DNA of 64,000 nucleotides, taken from NCBI RefSeq assembly GCF_017642925.1, contig NZ_JAEPOL010000004.1:124001-188000 (forward strand), written 5' to 3'. The position numbers and the translations under genes were made by a program. Source of the stretch: Maricaulis sp. Its GTDB lineage: Bacteria > Pseudomonadota > Alphaproteobacteria > Caulobacterales > Maricaulaceae. Below the pieces are notes generated by a model that saw only the letters and a program-made list of their open reading frames with translations, was not told where the DNA came from and did no database searches. Positions 43,567 through 53,082 of this stretch are shown here, piece by piece (position 1 is the first letter of the stretch; each line of letters opens with the position of its first letter).

Positions 43567-45223
43567 CGCTCTCCTCCTCTCGTTCCGTGATTTTCGGCGC
43601 TCTCGATCGCTCCAGCGGCATCGTGATCACCGCTGCAAACCCGCCCTCCGGCTGCGGCCCGGCTTCCAGCCGCCCGGTATCGCCGTACAACACGGCCAGA
43701 CGGGCGCGGATATTGCTCAGGCCCACGCCTCCACCGCTGTAGGCGCGCGTGGAGACCCCGCCCGACCCTGTATCCGTCACCCGAAGCTCCAAGGTGTCGT
43801 CCGATAGTGCCTTTGCCTCGACAGTCACGCGGACCGCACGGGTTGTCTGGGACACCGCGTATTTGACGGCATTCTCCAGCAAGGGCTGCAGGATCATGGT
43901 CGGTACCAGCGCATCCTCCACAACAGGATCGATATCGACCGCGATTTTCAGACGGTCGGCAAAGCGCGTTTGCTCGATCTCCAGATACAGGCGTTGAGCA
44001 TCAATCTCCCGGCGCAGGGGAACCCGGTCATCGGGCGCGGCATCCAGGGTAAAGCGCAGGAATTTGGACAATTGCGTGAGCATCTTGTCCGCTTCATTTG
44101 TCCGGGTATCGAGCAAGAGCGAGGAAATCGCATTGAGCGTGTTGAACAGGAAATGCGGGTTGAGCTGGAAACGCAGCATTTTCAGCTGCGATTCCTGGGC
44201 CAGCATGATCGAATTGTAGAGCTGGCGCTCCTGCGAGCGCAGCCGCTTTGCCGCGTCCAGTGCCAGATAGAAACCGATCCAGCCGACAAAGACCGGAAAG
44301 TTCAGGAACATCCAGCGCGGCGCCAGATAAAGCAGCAGCGGCAGACCGGTATCGACAGGTTCGCCATTCCGCATCGGCGGCTCACCCGGCAGAACCTGGA
44401 AGTAGGAGAACCAGATGGCGCAGACATAGATCATCGTCAGAATGATCGCGACCCCCAGCGCCAGGGCGGCGCGCCGGTAAAGCGGCCAGAGCCGGGTCGG
44501 TTTGAGAACAAGGAAGTGCGCCAGGGACGAGGCGGTCATGCCGATCCCCTCGCCAAGAACGACACGCCAGGCCGTGCTGATGCTGTCGCCCCCATTGATC
44601 AGATTGGCCGTCGAGAACACGACCATGGCGGTCCAGAACACACCCTGGAACGTCCAGAACCAGCGGGCATTCAGCCCGTCCCAAACCTCGGTTCGCCCGA
44701 ACAGCCGCGCACGCAGCCATTCCTGTGCATCAGCATCCTCCGACACCCCGCCTGGTGCGGCGCGTCCCTGGTCGAGCAGCAGGTAGAAGCCGCCATAGGC
44801 CGCGAACACCCAGTAATGCACCAGCATGATGCGCAACATGCGTTCGGTGCCGCTGTCCGGCGTTTCTGGGGGCGGCATGAGCGGTCCGACAAGCACCAGC
44901 ACCACAGCCGAATAGATCGCCACGCCCACCAGGGCGAGCGCCGCCGCGAGCGCGAGGCGCGCGGCCGGCCCCCAGCGGCGCACCTCGGACAAGGCCAGCG
45001 CCATGCCGATCGACAGGCCGGCGCCCACCGCATCGCTCAGCAATGGCCGCCACGCCGTTGCGACCGACCCGCCAAAAGCGTCCCAGCCATAGGCCAGCGT
45101 CACGAGGCTGAAACAGCCCCAGAAGATTCCCGTGAAGATGAGCAATCCGCGCAGTCCCAGCGCCGTACTCGGTGCCTCCCGATGCGCGGCTGGAACAAAC
45201 GCGGTCTCGATATCCCTCTGCAT
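43544..45223 (-). CDS. LytS/YpdA-type membrane sensor histidine kinase
   Basis: About 559 residues from the ATG at 45223. The N-terminal region has eight predicted helices, built as two similar four-helix halves: GIFWGCFSLVTLAYG with the helix LSDAVGAGLSIGMALALSE in the first, and GVFWTAMVVFSTANL with LGEGIGMTASSLAHFLVL in the second, each ending in a GFYLxLD motif. A His_kinase domain follows with RFQLNPHFLFNTLNAISSLL, then an ATPase with PLLENAVKYAVS. It pairs with the LytTR regulator. Confidence 0.9.
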   Translation of the reverse strand: MQRDIETAFVPAAHREAPSTALGLRGLLIFTGIFWGCFSLVTLAYGWDAFGGSVATAWRPLLSDAVGAGLSIGMALALSEVRRWGPAARLALAAALALVGVAIYSAVVLVLVGPLMPPPETPDSGTERMLRIMLVHYWVFAAYGGFYLLLDQGRAAPGGVSEDADAQEWLRARLFGRTEVWDGLNARWFWTFQGVFWTAMVVFSTANLINGGDSISTAWRVVLGEGIGMTASSLAHFLVLKPTRLWPLYRRAALALGVAIILTMIYVCAIWFSYFQVLPGEPPMRNGEPVDTGLPLLLYLAPRWMFLNFPVFVGWIGFYLALDAAKRLRSQERQLYNSIMLAQESQLKMLRFQLNPHFLFNTLNAISSLLLDTRTNEADKMLTQLSKFLRFTLDAAPDDRVPLRREIDAQRLYLEIEQTRFADRLKIAVDIDPVVEDALVPTMILQPLLENAVKYAVSQTTRAVRVTVEAKALSDDTLELRVTDTGSGGVSTRAYSGGGVGLSNIRARLAVLYGDTGRLEAGPQPEGGFAAVITMPLERSRAPKITEREEESDARTSGR

Positions 45224-45229
45224 CGCGCC

Positions 45230-45235
45230 AGTATA
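45230..45235 (-). promoter_or_regulatory. Possible -10 element for a leaderless kinase transcript
   Basis: On the minus strand TATACT stands six bases before the ATG at 45223, and no ribosome-binding site is visible. This would put the transcript start at the ATG. The -35 match is poor. Confidence 0.25.
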
Positions 45236-45477
45236 TGCAGGACCGCGGCCGCACTGGAAACGCCCGTCAACGTCATTGGTCGCGCTTTTAAGACCGTTCA
45301 CCGAAGAATTCCGGACTTTTCGCCGCGACCAAGCCCGCTAATCGCATTTTACACGATGATCGACGCTTTGCCGGCGAAGTGTCGCACGCCCCCATGACAG
45401 CGTGGATGGAGACGAGCGGGGGGACCGCGCGTCGGGGCGCGAATGCGCCTGTCTCAATCCATGCCTACGAGGGAAAA

Positions 45478-48456
45478 ATGAGCAGACACTACAGACACTT
45501 GCCTGGATTGCGCAAAGCGCTGCTGGGCGGCGTTGCGCTGAGCCTTGCCGCCGCCAGCGCGCCTGCACTGGCGCAGGAAGAGCCGAACTCCGACAATGAT
45601 ATTGTCGTGGTCACCGGCACGCGCATCCAGTCGCCCAACGTGGTCTCCAGCAGCCCGGTGACATCGGTCAGCGAAGTCGAACTGGAATTCCAGCAAGAAG
45701 CGAATATCGAGCGGATATTCCGCAACCTTCCATCGACGATCCCCGGCGATGGCCAGAACGTCAACAATGGCACCTCCGGCGCCGCATCGATCAACCTGCG
45801 CGGCCTCGGGACCAATCGCAGTCTGGTTCTGGTCGACGGCAAACGCCTGACACCGTTCTCGCTGACCGGCACCGTCGATACCCAGACCATTCCCGTGAAC
45901 ATGCTCGAACGGGTCGACGTGGTCACCGGCGGGGCGTCCGCGGTCTACGGCTCCGATGCCATGTCCGGCGCGATCAACTTCATCCTGAAGAATGATTTCG
46001 AAGGCGTGGAGTTGAGCTATGAGGGCCGCGCATCGGAACAATCGGACGGCGAACAGCACAATCTGTCCGTCCTTCTGGGCACCAATCTCGACAATGGTCG
46101 CGGCAATGTCATGGCCAGCCTGGGCTATACCCAGCGCATGGGCGTGCAGTTCGGCGATCGCCCGTTCGGGCTTGTCGGCGTCTCGTCGACCAACGGCTCC
46201 GGTCTGGGCGGCGCTCCGTTGCTGCCCGAAGAGGCAGACTGCCAGTCACCGAATGGGGTGGACGACACGGCCTCCGGCTCCACCACCGCCATTCCGACCG
46301 CGCTGGACCTGCCGGGGCAGACCCTGCAATTCCGCAATGACGGAACGCTGGGACCGCGCTGTTCCCGCTTCAATTTCAACCCGTTCAACTACTATCAGAC
46401 GCCGCAGGAGCGCTTTAATCTCGATTTCGTCGGCCGCTACGAGATCAACCGGCATTTCGAGCTCTACGGCCGCGGCAATTTCACCGCGACTAACGTGACC
46501 CAACAGATCGCGCCCTCCGGCGTGTTCGGCAATGTGTTCACTGTGCCGCTGATGAATCCCTTCCTGTCGGCCTCGGCCCGCCAATCGATCCTGGACCAGA
46601 TCAACAGCTTTGCAACGAATGCAGGGGTCGGCGTGTTCGATCCGACGACCGGCGCGATCGACAATAATTCCAACGGTGTCTTCGATCTCAACGACTCCAT
46701 TTCGGTGCCGATCCGCCGCCGCACGCTGGAACTGGGCACGCGGTCGGAAGCCTTCGATGCCAACCAGTTCCATCTCGTGGCCGGTCTGCGCGGTGATCTG
46801 TGGGGCGACTGGAGCTATGACCTGTCGTACCAGCACGGTGAATCCGACCGGACCCGTGTGCGCGCCGGCTACACGAATGTGACCAATATCGCGACGGCGC
46901 TGAACACGGTCGACGCGACGACCTGTATCACGCCGAACGGACAGGTCGGCCCGTCGACCTGCGTGCCGCTGGACCTGTTCTCCGGCGGTTTCGGGATCAT
47001 CACCGACGCCATGGCGGGTTATGCCTCGGTCACCGCTTTGCTGCAGGAGAAGACGACGCAAGACATCCTGTCAGCTTCGGCAAGCGGGCCGGTGTCCGGC
47101 TGGCAGATGCCCTGGGCAGACAATCCGGTCGACGCGGCGTTCGGGATCGAATACCGCCAGGAAACGGCATCGACCCTGCCGGACAACTGCCTGCAGACCC
47201 CGCCGACCAGCTGTCAGGGCGGCGCCGGCGGCAATGTGCTGCCGGTCTCCGGTTCCTATGACGTCTACGAGGCCTTCGGCGAGATGTTCATCCCGCTGGC
47301 CGAGGGGCGGCCCCTGTTCGAAGACCTCAATGTCGAGCTGGGCTATCGCCTTTCGGACTATTCCATCTCGGGCCAGTCGGCGACCTGGAAGGCCGGTATC
47401 AACTGGTCTCCGGTCGAAAGCCTGCGTCTGCGGGCCATGCTGCAGCAGGCCAACCGTGCCCCGAACATCAGCGAACTGTTCAGCCCGATCACGACGGGCC
47501 TGTCCAACGCGACGTTCGACCCCTGCTCGGCCGGCAATCCCAACCCGATCGACGCCAATCTGCGCGCACTGTGCGAAGCGACCGGCGTGCCGCCGGCGCT
47601 GGTCGGCGTCGTCGGCGACATCGTGTCGGGACAGGTCAACCAGTTCGGCGGCACCCAGCCGAACGCACTGCCCGGTCCGGAAACGGCCGAAACCCTGACG
47701 CTGGGCCTGGTTTGGTCGCCCAGCCTCAACCTGCCCCGCGTCACCGATCCGCTGATCTCGATAGACTACTACGATATCCAGATCGACGACTTCATCGGAA
47801 CGTTCTCCGGACAGGAGGCGATGGATGCCTGCTACGTCCTGGCCGATCCGGTCGGCTGTGCCGGGATCGTGCGGATCAATGGATCGCTGGCGACGTCGGG
47901 GGCCGGCCTTCCCGGCTACAACACCAATCTGACCTTCCGCCGGGCCGAGGGGATCGAGATCAGTGCCAATACAGGCTACGACCTGGGCAGCTGGGGTAAT
48001 CTCGATGTCAATCTCAACGCCAACTACTACCTGACCAACGAGCTGCAATCGGCGCCCTTCTCGGCGGTGGTCGACTGCAACGGGTATTACGGCACGACCT
48101 GCGATCCGGTGCCGCAACTGCGTATCGTTCAGCGCACAACGTGGCGCTTCGACGATGTCGAACTGTCCTACCTGTGGCGTCACCTGTCCGGCATGGACGC
48201 GCAGACAGGAGAGGCCGCAAACCTGTTCCCGGCCTTCCGTTCGATCGAAGCCTACGACTACTTCGATCTCGCCGGGTCCTACCGGCTGAACGACAATGTC
48301 CGTTTCAACGCGACGGTCACCAACATCTTCGACGAGGATCCGCCGGTCATCGGCAACTCGACGGGGACGACCTCGTTCAACTCCGGCAACACCTTCCCCA
48401 GCCTCTATGACGTGCTGGGCCGGGTCTACACGGTGGGTGTGACGGTCAACTTCTAG
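45478..48456 (+). CDS. TonB-dependent outer membrane receptor
   Basis: About 992 residues. The start at 45478 follows GAGGG; the signal peptide ends near PALAQ. A plug begins DIVVVTGTRIQSPNVVSSSPVTSV and contains INLRGLGTNRSLVLVDGKRL and VVTGGASAVYGSDAMSGAINFIL. A large barrel ends with VGVTVNF. This is the wide TIGR01782-like group of caulobacterial and sphingomonad receptors, often linked to peptides or plant or algal carbohydrates. It is divergent from the LytS/LytT-type pair, a likely regulatory partner. Confidence 0.92.
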   Translation: MSRHYRHLPGLRKALLGGVALSLAAASAPALAQEEPNSDNDIVVVTGTRIQSPNVVSSSPVTSVSEVELEFQQEANIERIFRNLPSTIPGDGQNVNNGTSGAASINLRGLGTNRSLVLVDGKRLTPFSLTGTVDTQTIPVNMLERVDVVTGGASAVYGSDAMSGAINFILKNDFEGVELSYEGRASEQSDGEQHNLSVLLGTNLDNGRGNVMASLGYTQRMGVQFGDRPFGLVGVSSTNGSGLGGAPLLPEEADCQSPNGVDDTASGSTTAIPTALDLPGQTLQFRNDGTLGPRCSRFNFNPFNYYQTPQERFNLDFVGRYEINRHFELYGRGNFTATNVTQQIAPSGVFGNVFTVPLMNPFLSASARQSILDQINSFATNAGVGVFDPTTGAIDNNSNGVFDLNDSISVPIRRRTLELGTRSEAFDANQFHLVAGLRGDLWGDWSYDLSYQHGESDRTRVRAGYTNVTNIATALNTVDATTCITPNGQVGPSTCVPLDLFSGGFGIITDAMAGYASVTALLQEKTTQDILSASASGPVSGWQMPWADNPVDAAFGIEYRQETASTLPDNCLQTPPTSCQGGAGGNVLPVSGSYDVYEAFGEMFIPLAEGRPLFEDLNVELGYRLSDYSISGQSATWKAGINWSPVESLRLRAMLQQANRAPNISELFSPITTGLSNATFDPCSAGNPNPIDANLRALCEATGVPPALVGVVGDIVSGQVNQFGGTQPNALPGPETAETLTLGLVWSPSLNLPRVTDPLISIDYYDIQIDDFIGTFSGQEAMDACYVLADPVGCAGIVRINGSLATSGAGLPGYNTNLTFRRAEGIEISANTGYDLGSWGNLDVNLNANYYLTNELQSAPFSAVVDCNGYYGTTCDPVPQLRIVQRTTWRFDDVELSYLWRHLSGMDAQTGEAANLFPAFRSIEAYDYFDLAGSYRLNDNVRFNATVTNIFDEDPPVIGNSTGTTSFNSGNTFPSLYDVLGRVYTVGVTVNF

Positions 48457-48483
48457 GCCCCAACCAGCCGGCACATCCCTGTG

Positions 48484-48518
48484 CGGCGGCCCGGTCTTTC
48501 GGGCCGCCGTTCTTTTTA
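48484..48518 (+). terminator. Terminator after the TonB-dependent receptor
   Basis: CGGCGGCCCG (48484-48493) pairs with CGGGCCGCCG (48500-48509), followed by TTCTTTTT. Confidence 0.9.
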
Positions 48519-49721
48519 TTCCGGATCGCGCAGCTCCACGCTGACGCCGTCGGACAGGCCCGCACCGGGATAGAGGATGATGCGGCGGCCCGGCTCGATC
48601 CCCGACAGCACCTCTGCGGTCTCGCCATTGTCGTGGCCGATCTCGACCGGTGTCAGACGGGCCCGGCCCTCCTCGACCCGGTAGACGGCCCAGCTGCCAT
48701 CCTCGCGGAACAGGGCCGCGACGGGCACCTGAACCGCCTCGCCGGTCTCCCACACGGTGATCGCCGCCTCGACCCGGTAGCCATGACCCAGCCGCCGCCA
48801 GCTGTCGGCCGGCGCGTCGAAATCGAGGATCACATTGACCCGCTGCTCCTCGACCCCCAGCGCCGAGACCTTCAGGAAGCCATAGGGCTCGACCCGGCGC
48901 ACGCGCGCCGGTAACGGATCGTCTCCCGCACCCCAGTCGGTGATCCGGGCCGCGGCACCGGCTTCCACCTGCACGGCTTCGGTGGAGAGGAATTCCGCCA
49001 CGACCTCCAGATCCGCCGGATCGCCGATCTCCATGACGACAGCCCCCGGCGCGAGCGGTGTTTCGCTTTCCTGCAACACCCGCAGCACGACACCGCCGAT
49101 GGGCGCCCGGATGTCCAGCACACTGCCATTGCCGCCCGGCGCATCGTCCGGCGCGAGCAGCCGGACACGCGCGGCTTCCACCTCCGCCTGCCGCATATTG
49201 ACCGAGGCCCGCGCCCGATTGTCCGCTGCCCGGGCCGCGCGCAGCTCGCTGGCCACGCGATCGAGTTGCGCCTGGGAGGCGATGCCGCTGTCGAACAGCG
49301 AGCGGATACGCGCATGTTCCGACCGTGCGAGCTCCAGCGTGGCGGCGGTGCTCTCGGCATCGGCGCGGGATGCGGCGAGGCCGGCCTCGGCGAGATCGAC
49401 CGCGGCGCGCGCCTCGGCTTCGGTACGGGCATCCAGGAAAGCCGGTTCGCTGGGCAGGAGACGGGCGACCACATCGCCCGCCGCAACGGCATCGCCGGCT
49501 TCGGCCGCCACCCGCAGCAAGCGGCCGCCGACCGGGGCTGCGACGGCATAGACATCGCGGATCCGCGTCCGCCCCTCATCGCTCACCGTGACCGACATGG
49601 GCCCGCTCATCACCTCGCCCATATCGACCGGGACAGGCCGCGGGCGGAAAGCCAGAACCAGAAGAACGATGACGATCAGGGCGGCCAGTCCCCAGAACAC
49701 GGTTCGAAAGCTGAGTTTCAT
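48516..49721 (-). CDS. HlyD-type periplasmic adaptor of an ABC exporter
   Basis: A 401-residue adaptor with one N-terminal helix (VFWGLAALIVIVLLVLAF), lipoyl-like halves, an Ala/Glu/Arg-rich helical hairpin (about residues 95-175) and a C-terminal barrel (VPVAALFREDGSWAVYRVEEGRARLTPVEIGHDNGETAEVLSGIEPGRRIILYPG). It stands after an FtsX permease and its ATPase, giving a DevBCA/MacAB-like tripartite exporter. The outer-membrane partner is not in the window. Confidence 0.87.
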   Translation of the reverse strand: MKLSFRTVFWGLAALIVIVLLVLAFRPRPVPVDMGEVMSGPMSVTVSDEGRTRIRDVYAVAAPVGGRLLRVAAEAGDAVAAGDVVARLLPSEPAFLDARTEAEARAAVDLAEAGLAASRADAESTAATLELARSEHARIRSLFDSGIASQAQLDRVASELRAARAADNRARASVNMRQAEVEAARVRLLAPDDAPGGNGSVLDIRAPIGGVVLRVLQESETPLAPGAVVMEIGDPADLEVVAEFLSTEAVQVEAGAAARITDWGAGDDPLPARVRRVEPYGFLKVSALGVEEQRVNVILDFDAPADSWRRLGHGYRVEAAITVWETGEAVQVPVAALFREDGSWAVYRVEEGRARLTPVEIGHDNGETAEVLSGIEPGRRIILYPGAGLSDGVSVELRDPE

Positions 49722-49733
49722 GCGAACGATCTC

Positions 49734-52136
49734 CTATTCGCCGGACTTGAGCACGGCGACCATGTCCAGCTTGTCCAGCCGGGAGCGGATCATGAGGGCG
49801 GACGATATCGCGATCACCAGCACCACACCGGCCGCATAGCCATAGGTGCGCGGGCTGATCACGAAGGGCAGGCGGAACAGGTCCGAACTCATCGCCTGGG
49901 AGAAGCCCCAGGCCAGCCCTGTTCCCGTGAGTGCGCCGACTGGCAGGGCCAGCAGCGTCAGGATGGCGATCTCGCCGAGCAGCACATAGGCGACCTCGCC
50001 ACGCGTGAAACCGAGGACGCGCAGGACGGCGAGTTCATGCTCGCGTTCGGAAAACGAGATCCGCACACTGTTGTAGACCACACCGATCGCGATCAAGGCC
50101 GCGAACCCGGTATAGATGACGATCGAGGTGCCCAGGCTCTGGTCCAGCAGCTCGACGAACCGGTCCTCGGCCTCGCTCTGCAGCGAGACGCCGGCAATGC
50201 CCGGCGTGTCCTTGAGCCGGGCATAGAGCGTGCGGGTTTCATGGGCATCGACCCGCAGGGACGCCCCCGACAGCACCCGCCCCTCGCCCAGCAGGCGGTT
50301 CAGGTCGCCGATCTCCATCTGCAGTCCGGAACCGACCAGGGTCGTGGTGACGGCCGAGACCGGCAGTTCGAAGACCGGGCGCTGCCCTTCGGTGACCTCG
50401 ATCTCGATCCGGTCGCCGGCGGCTATGGACAGCTTGTCGGCCAGGTCCTGCGACATGACCAGGGCGCCCGGCGGCGCCTCGACGCTGCGATTGTCCAGAT
50501 CGACCATGCGCGACAGGCGTGCCCCGCGCGGCACACCGGACAGCGCCGTGCGTTCCTCGGCGGCGCCATGCCGCAGCCGCACCGCCACCTGGCGCACAGG
50601 CTCGGCCTCGATCACGCCCGGCATGCGGCGCAGCGAATGAAAGGCCTCCCAGGAGCGCGGCTCGACAAAGGACACGGAGACGTCCTGCCGGTTGGCGCTG
50701 TTGAAATACACGTCGATCATCACGTCGACACTGTCGAGGAAGAAGAGCGTTCCGATCAAAAGCCCGCCGGACACGGACACGCCGGCCAGGGTGAAGGCGG
50801 AGCGGCCCGGCCAGCGCAGGATCTGCCGGAACACCATCCGGGTCTGGCGATCGAGCATCCGCCAGCGCGTCAGGCCGGCGCCGATGGACTTGGAATAGTC
50901 CGGCGGCGGCGGGGCCCGCATCGCCACGGCCGGATCGAGCCGGGCCGCCCGCCAGGCGGCCAGGGCGCCACCGCCGCCCACGGCGAGAGCCGTCACGAGA
51001 CAGGCCGACAGGTAGACCCCCGCCTCGAGACGGAAGATCAGGAAGGGGAAGTGGTAGTATTCGGTATAGAGCGCCGCCATCTGCCGGCCGAGCCAGGTGC
51101 CCAGGCCGAGCCCGATCGCCAGGCCCAACGCCCCGATGGCACCGGCGAACTTCACATAGTGCCAGACCACATCGCCATCGTGATATCCGAATGCCTTGAG
51201 CAGGCCGATCTCGGTCCGCTCCATCGCCACGAGCCGGGTGAGGACGACATTCACCAGAAAGGCGGCCACGGCGAGAAAGATCGGCGGCAGCACCCGCGCC
51301 ATGGTCGACAATTGGGTGATCTCGCTGGAGATGAAGGCGTCGGAGATCTGCTGCTCCCGGCCGTAGGCACCCGGCGCACCATAGGGCGCCAGCAGCCGGT
51401 CCAGGGCGCCGGTCACTGCGGCCTCGGGATAACCCGGCTCGAGCGTCACGACGGCCTCGGTAAAGGCACCGTCACGGTCGACGGCCTGGGCGAGGGCCTC
51501 TCGCCCCATCCAGACGACACCGAACAGGCGTGCATCCGGCACAAGCTGCCCCGGCGCCACGGCATAGACATGCTCAGGCGAAAGCGCGATCCCGACAATC
51601 CGCAGCGACTCCCGTCCGCCATGCAGCGTCAGGGAGACCGTGTCCCCGACGGCAATGCCGTGCGCCCGGGCAAAGGCGTCCAGCAGAACGGCCTCGTCGC
51701 GCTGGCCGCGGCGCGGCAGACGGCCTTCCGTCAGATGGATGTGATTGACGGCGGGGCGGCCGCTGTCCGGCAGGGAAATCGCCTGGCCGCTGGCCGGTGC
51801 GTCCATGCCGGGAATGTCGAACAGGACATGCGATGTCACCCGCGTCTCGGCCGCGGCCACGCCGGGAATGTCGCGGATGTCAGCCAGGAGCCGGTCGGGC
51901 GCCCGCACCACCGGAGCCCAGACATCGGCAAACCGGTACCGGTCGTAATAGGCGCGCCGGGTTTCCTGCAGCGAGTCGAGCATACCGGCCGCCACGACAT
52001 GAACCGCGATGCCGGCGGCGACGACAAAGGCGATCGCGAGGGCCTGCATCTTGGTTGCCCAGAGATCGCGCAGGAGTTTGCGGTCGAGCTTGCGCGGCAC
52101 CAGGCGCGCCATGTCGAACCGCCCGCCGCCTACCAT
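49734..52136 (-). CDS. Large FtsX-family ABC permease
   Basis: About 800 residues. I place the start at 52136, where GGAGG has proper spacing; the frame is open further upstream, over the end of the ATPase gene, but without coding character. One N-terminal helix ([23 protein letters not shown]) is followed by a periplasmic domain. Two FtsX units follow, with helices near residues 280-420 and 700-790 ([41 protein letters not shown]). This is the long two-FtsX type, close to putative lipid or macrolide exporters. Confidence 0.87.
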   Translation of the reverse strand: MVGGGRFDMARLVPRKLDRKLLRDLWATKMQALAIAFVVAAGIAVHVVAAGMLDSLQETRRAYYDRYRFADVWAPVVRAPDRLLADIRDIPGVAAAETRVTSHVLFDIPGMDAPASGQAISLPDSGRPAVNHIHLTEGRLPRRGQRDEAVLLDAFARAHGIAVGDTVSLTLHGGRESLRIVGIALSPEHVYAVAPGQLVPDARLFGVVWMGREALAQAVDRDGAFTEAVVTLEPGYPEAAVTGALDRLLAPYGAPGAYGREQQISDAFISSEITQLSTMARVLPPIFLAVAAFLVNVVLTRLVAMERTEIGLLKAFGYHDGDVVWHYVKFAGAIGALGLAIGLGLGTWLGRQMAALYTEYYHFPFLIFRLEAGVYLSACLVTALAVGGGGALAAWRAARLDPAVAMRAPPPPDYSKSIGAGLTRWRMLDRQTRMVFRQILRWPGRSAFTLAGVSVSGGLLIGTLFFLDSVDVMIDVYFNSANRQDVSVSFVEPRSWEAFHSLRRMPGVIEAEPVRQVAVRLRHGAAEERTALSGVPRGARLSRMVDLDNRSVEAPPGALVMSQDLADKLSIAAGDRIEIEVTEGQRPVFELPVSAVTTTLVGSGLQMEIGDLNRLLGEGRVLSGASLRVDAHETRTLYARLKDTPGIAGVSLQSEAEDRFVELLDQSLGTSIVIYTGFAALIAIGVVYNSVRISFSEREHELAVLRVLGFTRGEVAYVLLGEIAILTLLALPVGALTGTGLAWGFSQAMSSDLFRLPFVISPRTYGYAAGVVLVIAISSALMIRSRLDKLDMVAVLKSGE

Positions 52137-52879
52137 GCCAGATCCTCCGGATTGGCCCGTTCGGTGTTGACGCGGACTTTGCCGACCTGCCCGTCGGAAA
52201 AGGTGATGACGCGATGCGCCATGTCCGCGACGCCGGCATTGTGGGTGATGATGATCGTCGTCGCGCCCAGTGTCTCGTTGACCGTCTTGAGCGCCTGCAG
52301 CACGCGGATGCCGGTCGCACTGTCCAGTGCACCGGTCGGCTCGTCGCACAGCATGACTTCGGGCCGCTTGGCGATCGCCCGCGCGATCGCGACACGTTGC
52401 TGCTCACCGCCGGACAGTTCGGCCGGAAAGTGATCCGCGCGCTTTTCCAGCCCGACCAGTTCGAGCGCCTCGCCTGCGGACAGACCGTTCTGCGCGATCT
52501 CCGTCACCAGCTCGACATTTTCCCGGGCCGTCAGTGAGGGCATGAGATTGTAGAACTGGAAGACGAAACCGACATGCCGGCGCCGGTAGAGGGTCAGCGC
52601 CCGGGTCGAGGCCCGGGTGAGATCCTCGCCCCGGAACAGGAACTCGCCGCCGGTTGCCCGGTCCAGACCGCCCAGTATGTTGAGCAGTGTGGACTTTCCC
52701 GACCCGGACGGTCCCAGCAGGACCACCAGATCACCCTCGGGAATCTCCAGATCGACCCCGCGCAGGGCATGCACGGCAGACGCACCGCTGCCATAGACTT
52801 TCGTCAGGCCACGCGTGCGAAAACACGCCGTGTCCCGGTCTCGACCGCTCTGGCCCTGCGTGTCCTGCATGGGCTCCAT
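52130..52879 (-). CDS. ABC transporter ATP-binding protein (LolD/MacB type)
   Basis: About 249 residues. The domain is complete: [22 protein letters not shown], Walker [10 protein letters not shown]-loop [21 protein letters not shown], signature [15 protein letters not shown], Walker [13 protein letters not shown] and the switch [14 protein letters not shown] chose the ATG at 52879, with GAAGG just before it; an ATG at 52870 is close. It is the first gene of the three-gene exporter and overlaps the permease gene by seven bases. It is divergent from the S8 autotransporter. Confidence 0.92.
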   Translation of the reverse strand: MEPMQDTQGQSGRDRDTACFRTRGLTKVYGSGASAVHALRGVDLEIPEGDLVVLLGPSGSGKSTLLNILGGLDRATGGEFLFRGEDLTRASTRALTLYRRRHVGFVFQFYNLMPSLTARENVELVTEIAQNGLSAGEALELVGLEKRADHFPAELSGGEQQRVAIARAIAKRPEVMLCDEPTGALDSATGIRVLQALKTVNETLGATTIIITHNAGVADMAHRVITFSDGQVGKVRVNTERANPEDLAW

Positions 52880-53082
52880 CCACCCTTCACCGGCTCTATA
52901 TACCACGATGCGGCAAGCGGGGTGTGCGCCCGGACGCCGCAGAGTTCCGCCTCGCGCCGAGGGCCGCACACGCTGTCGGGTCCGACGTATAAAATATCGA
53001 GCATAAATTGCGCCTCGCCCCTAGCCGAGCCCCTGAAAGCTCTGTTAATACTTCATTAACGGGCCAAGCGAACGGGATGTCC

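Noticed and set aside
49266-52433. 1055-codon open frame on the + strand
   Set aside because: Antisense to the FtsX permease and parts of its neighbours; composition is His/Gln/Arg/Gly-biased and has no hydrophobic or domain structure.
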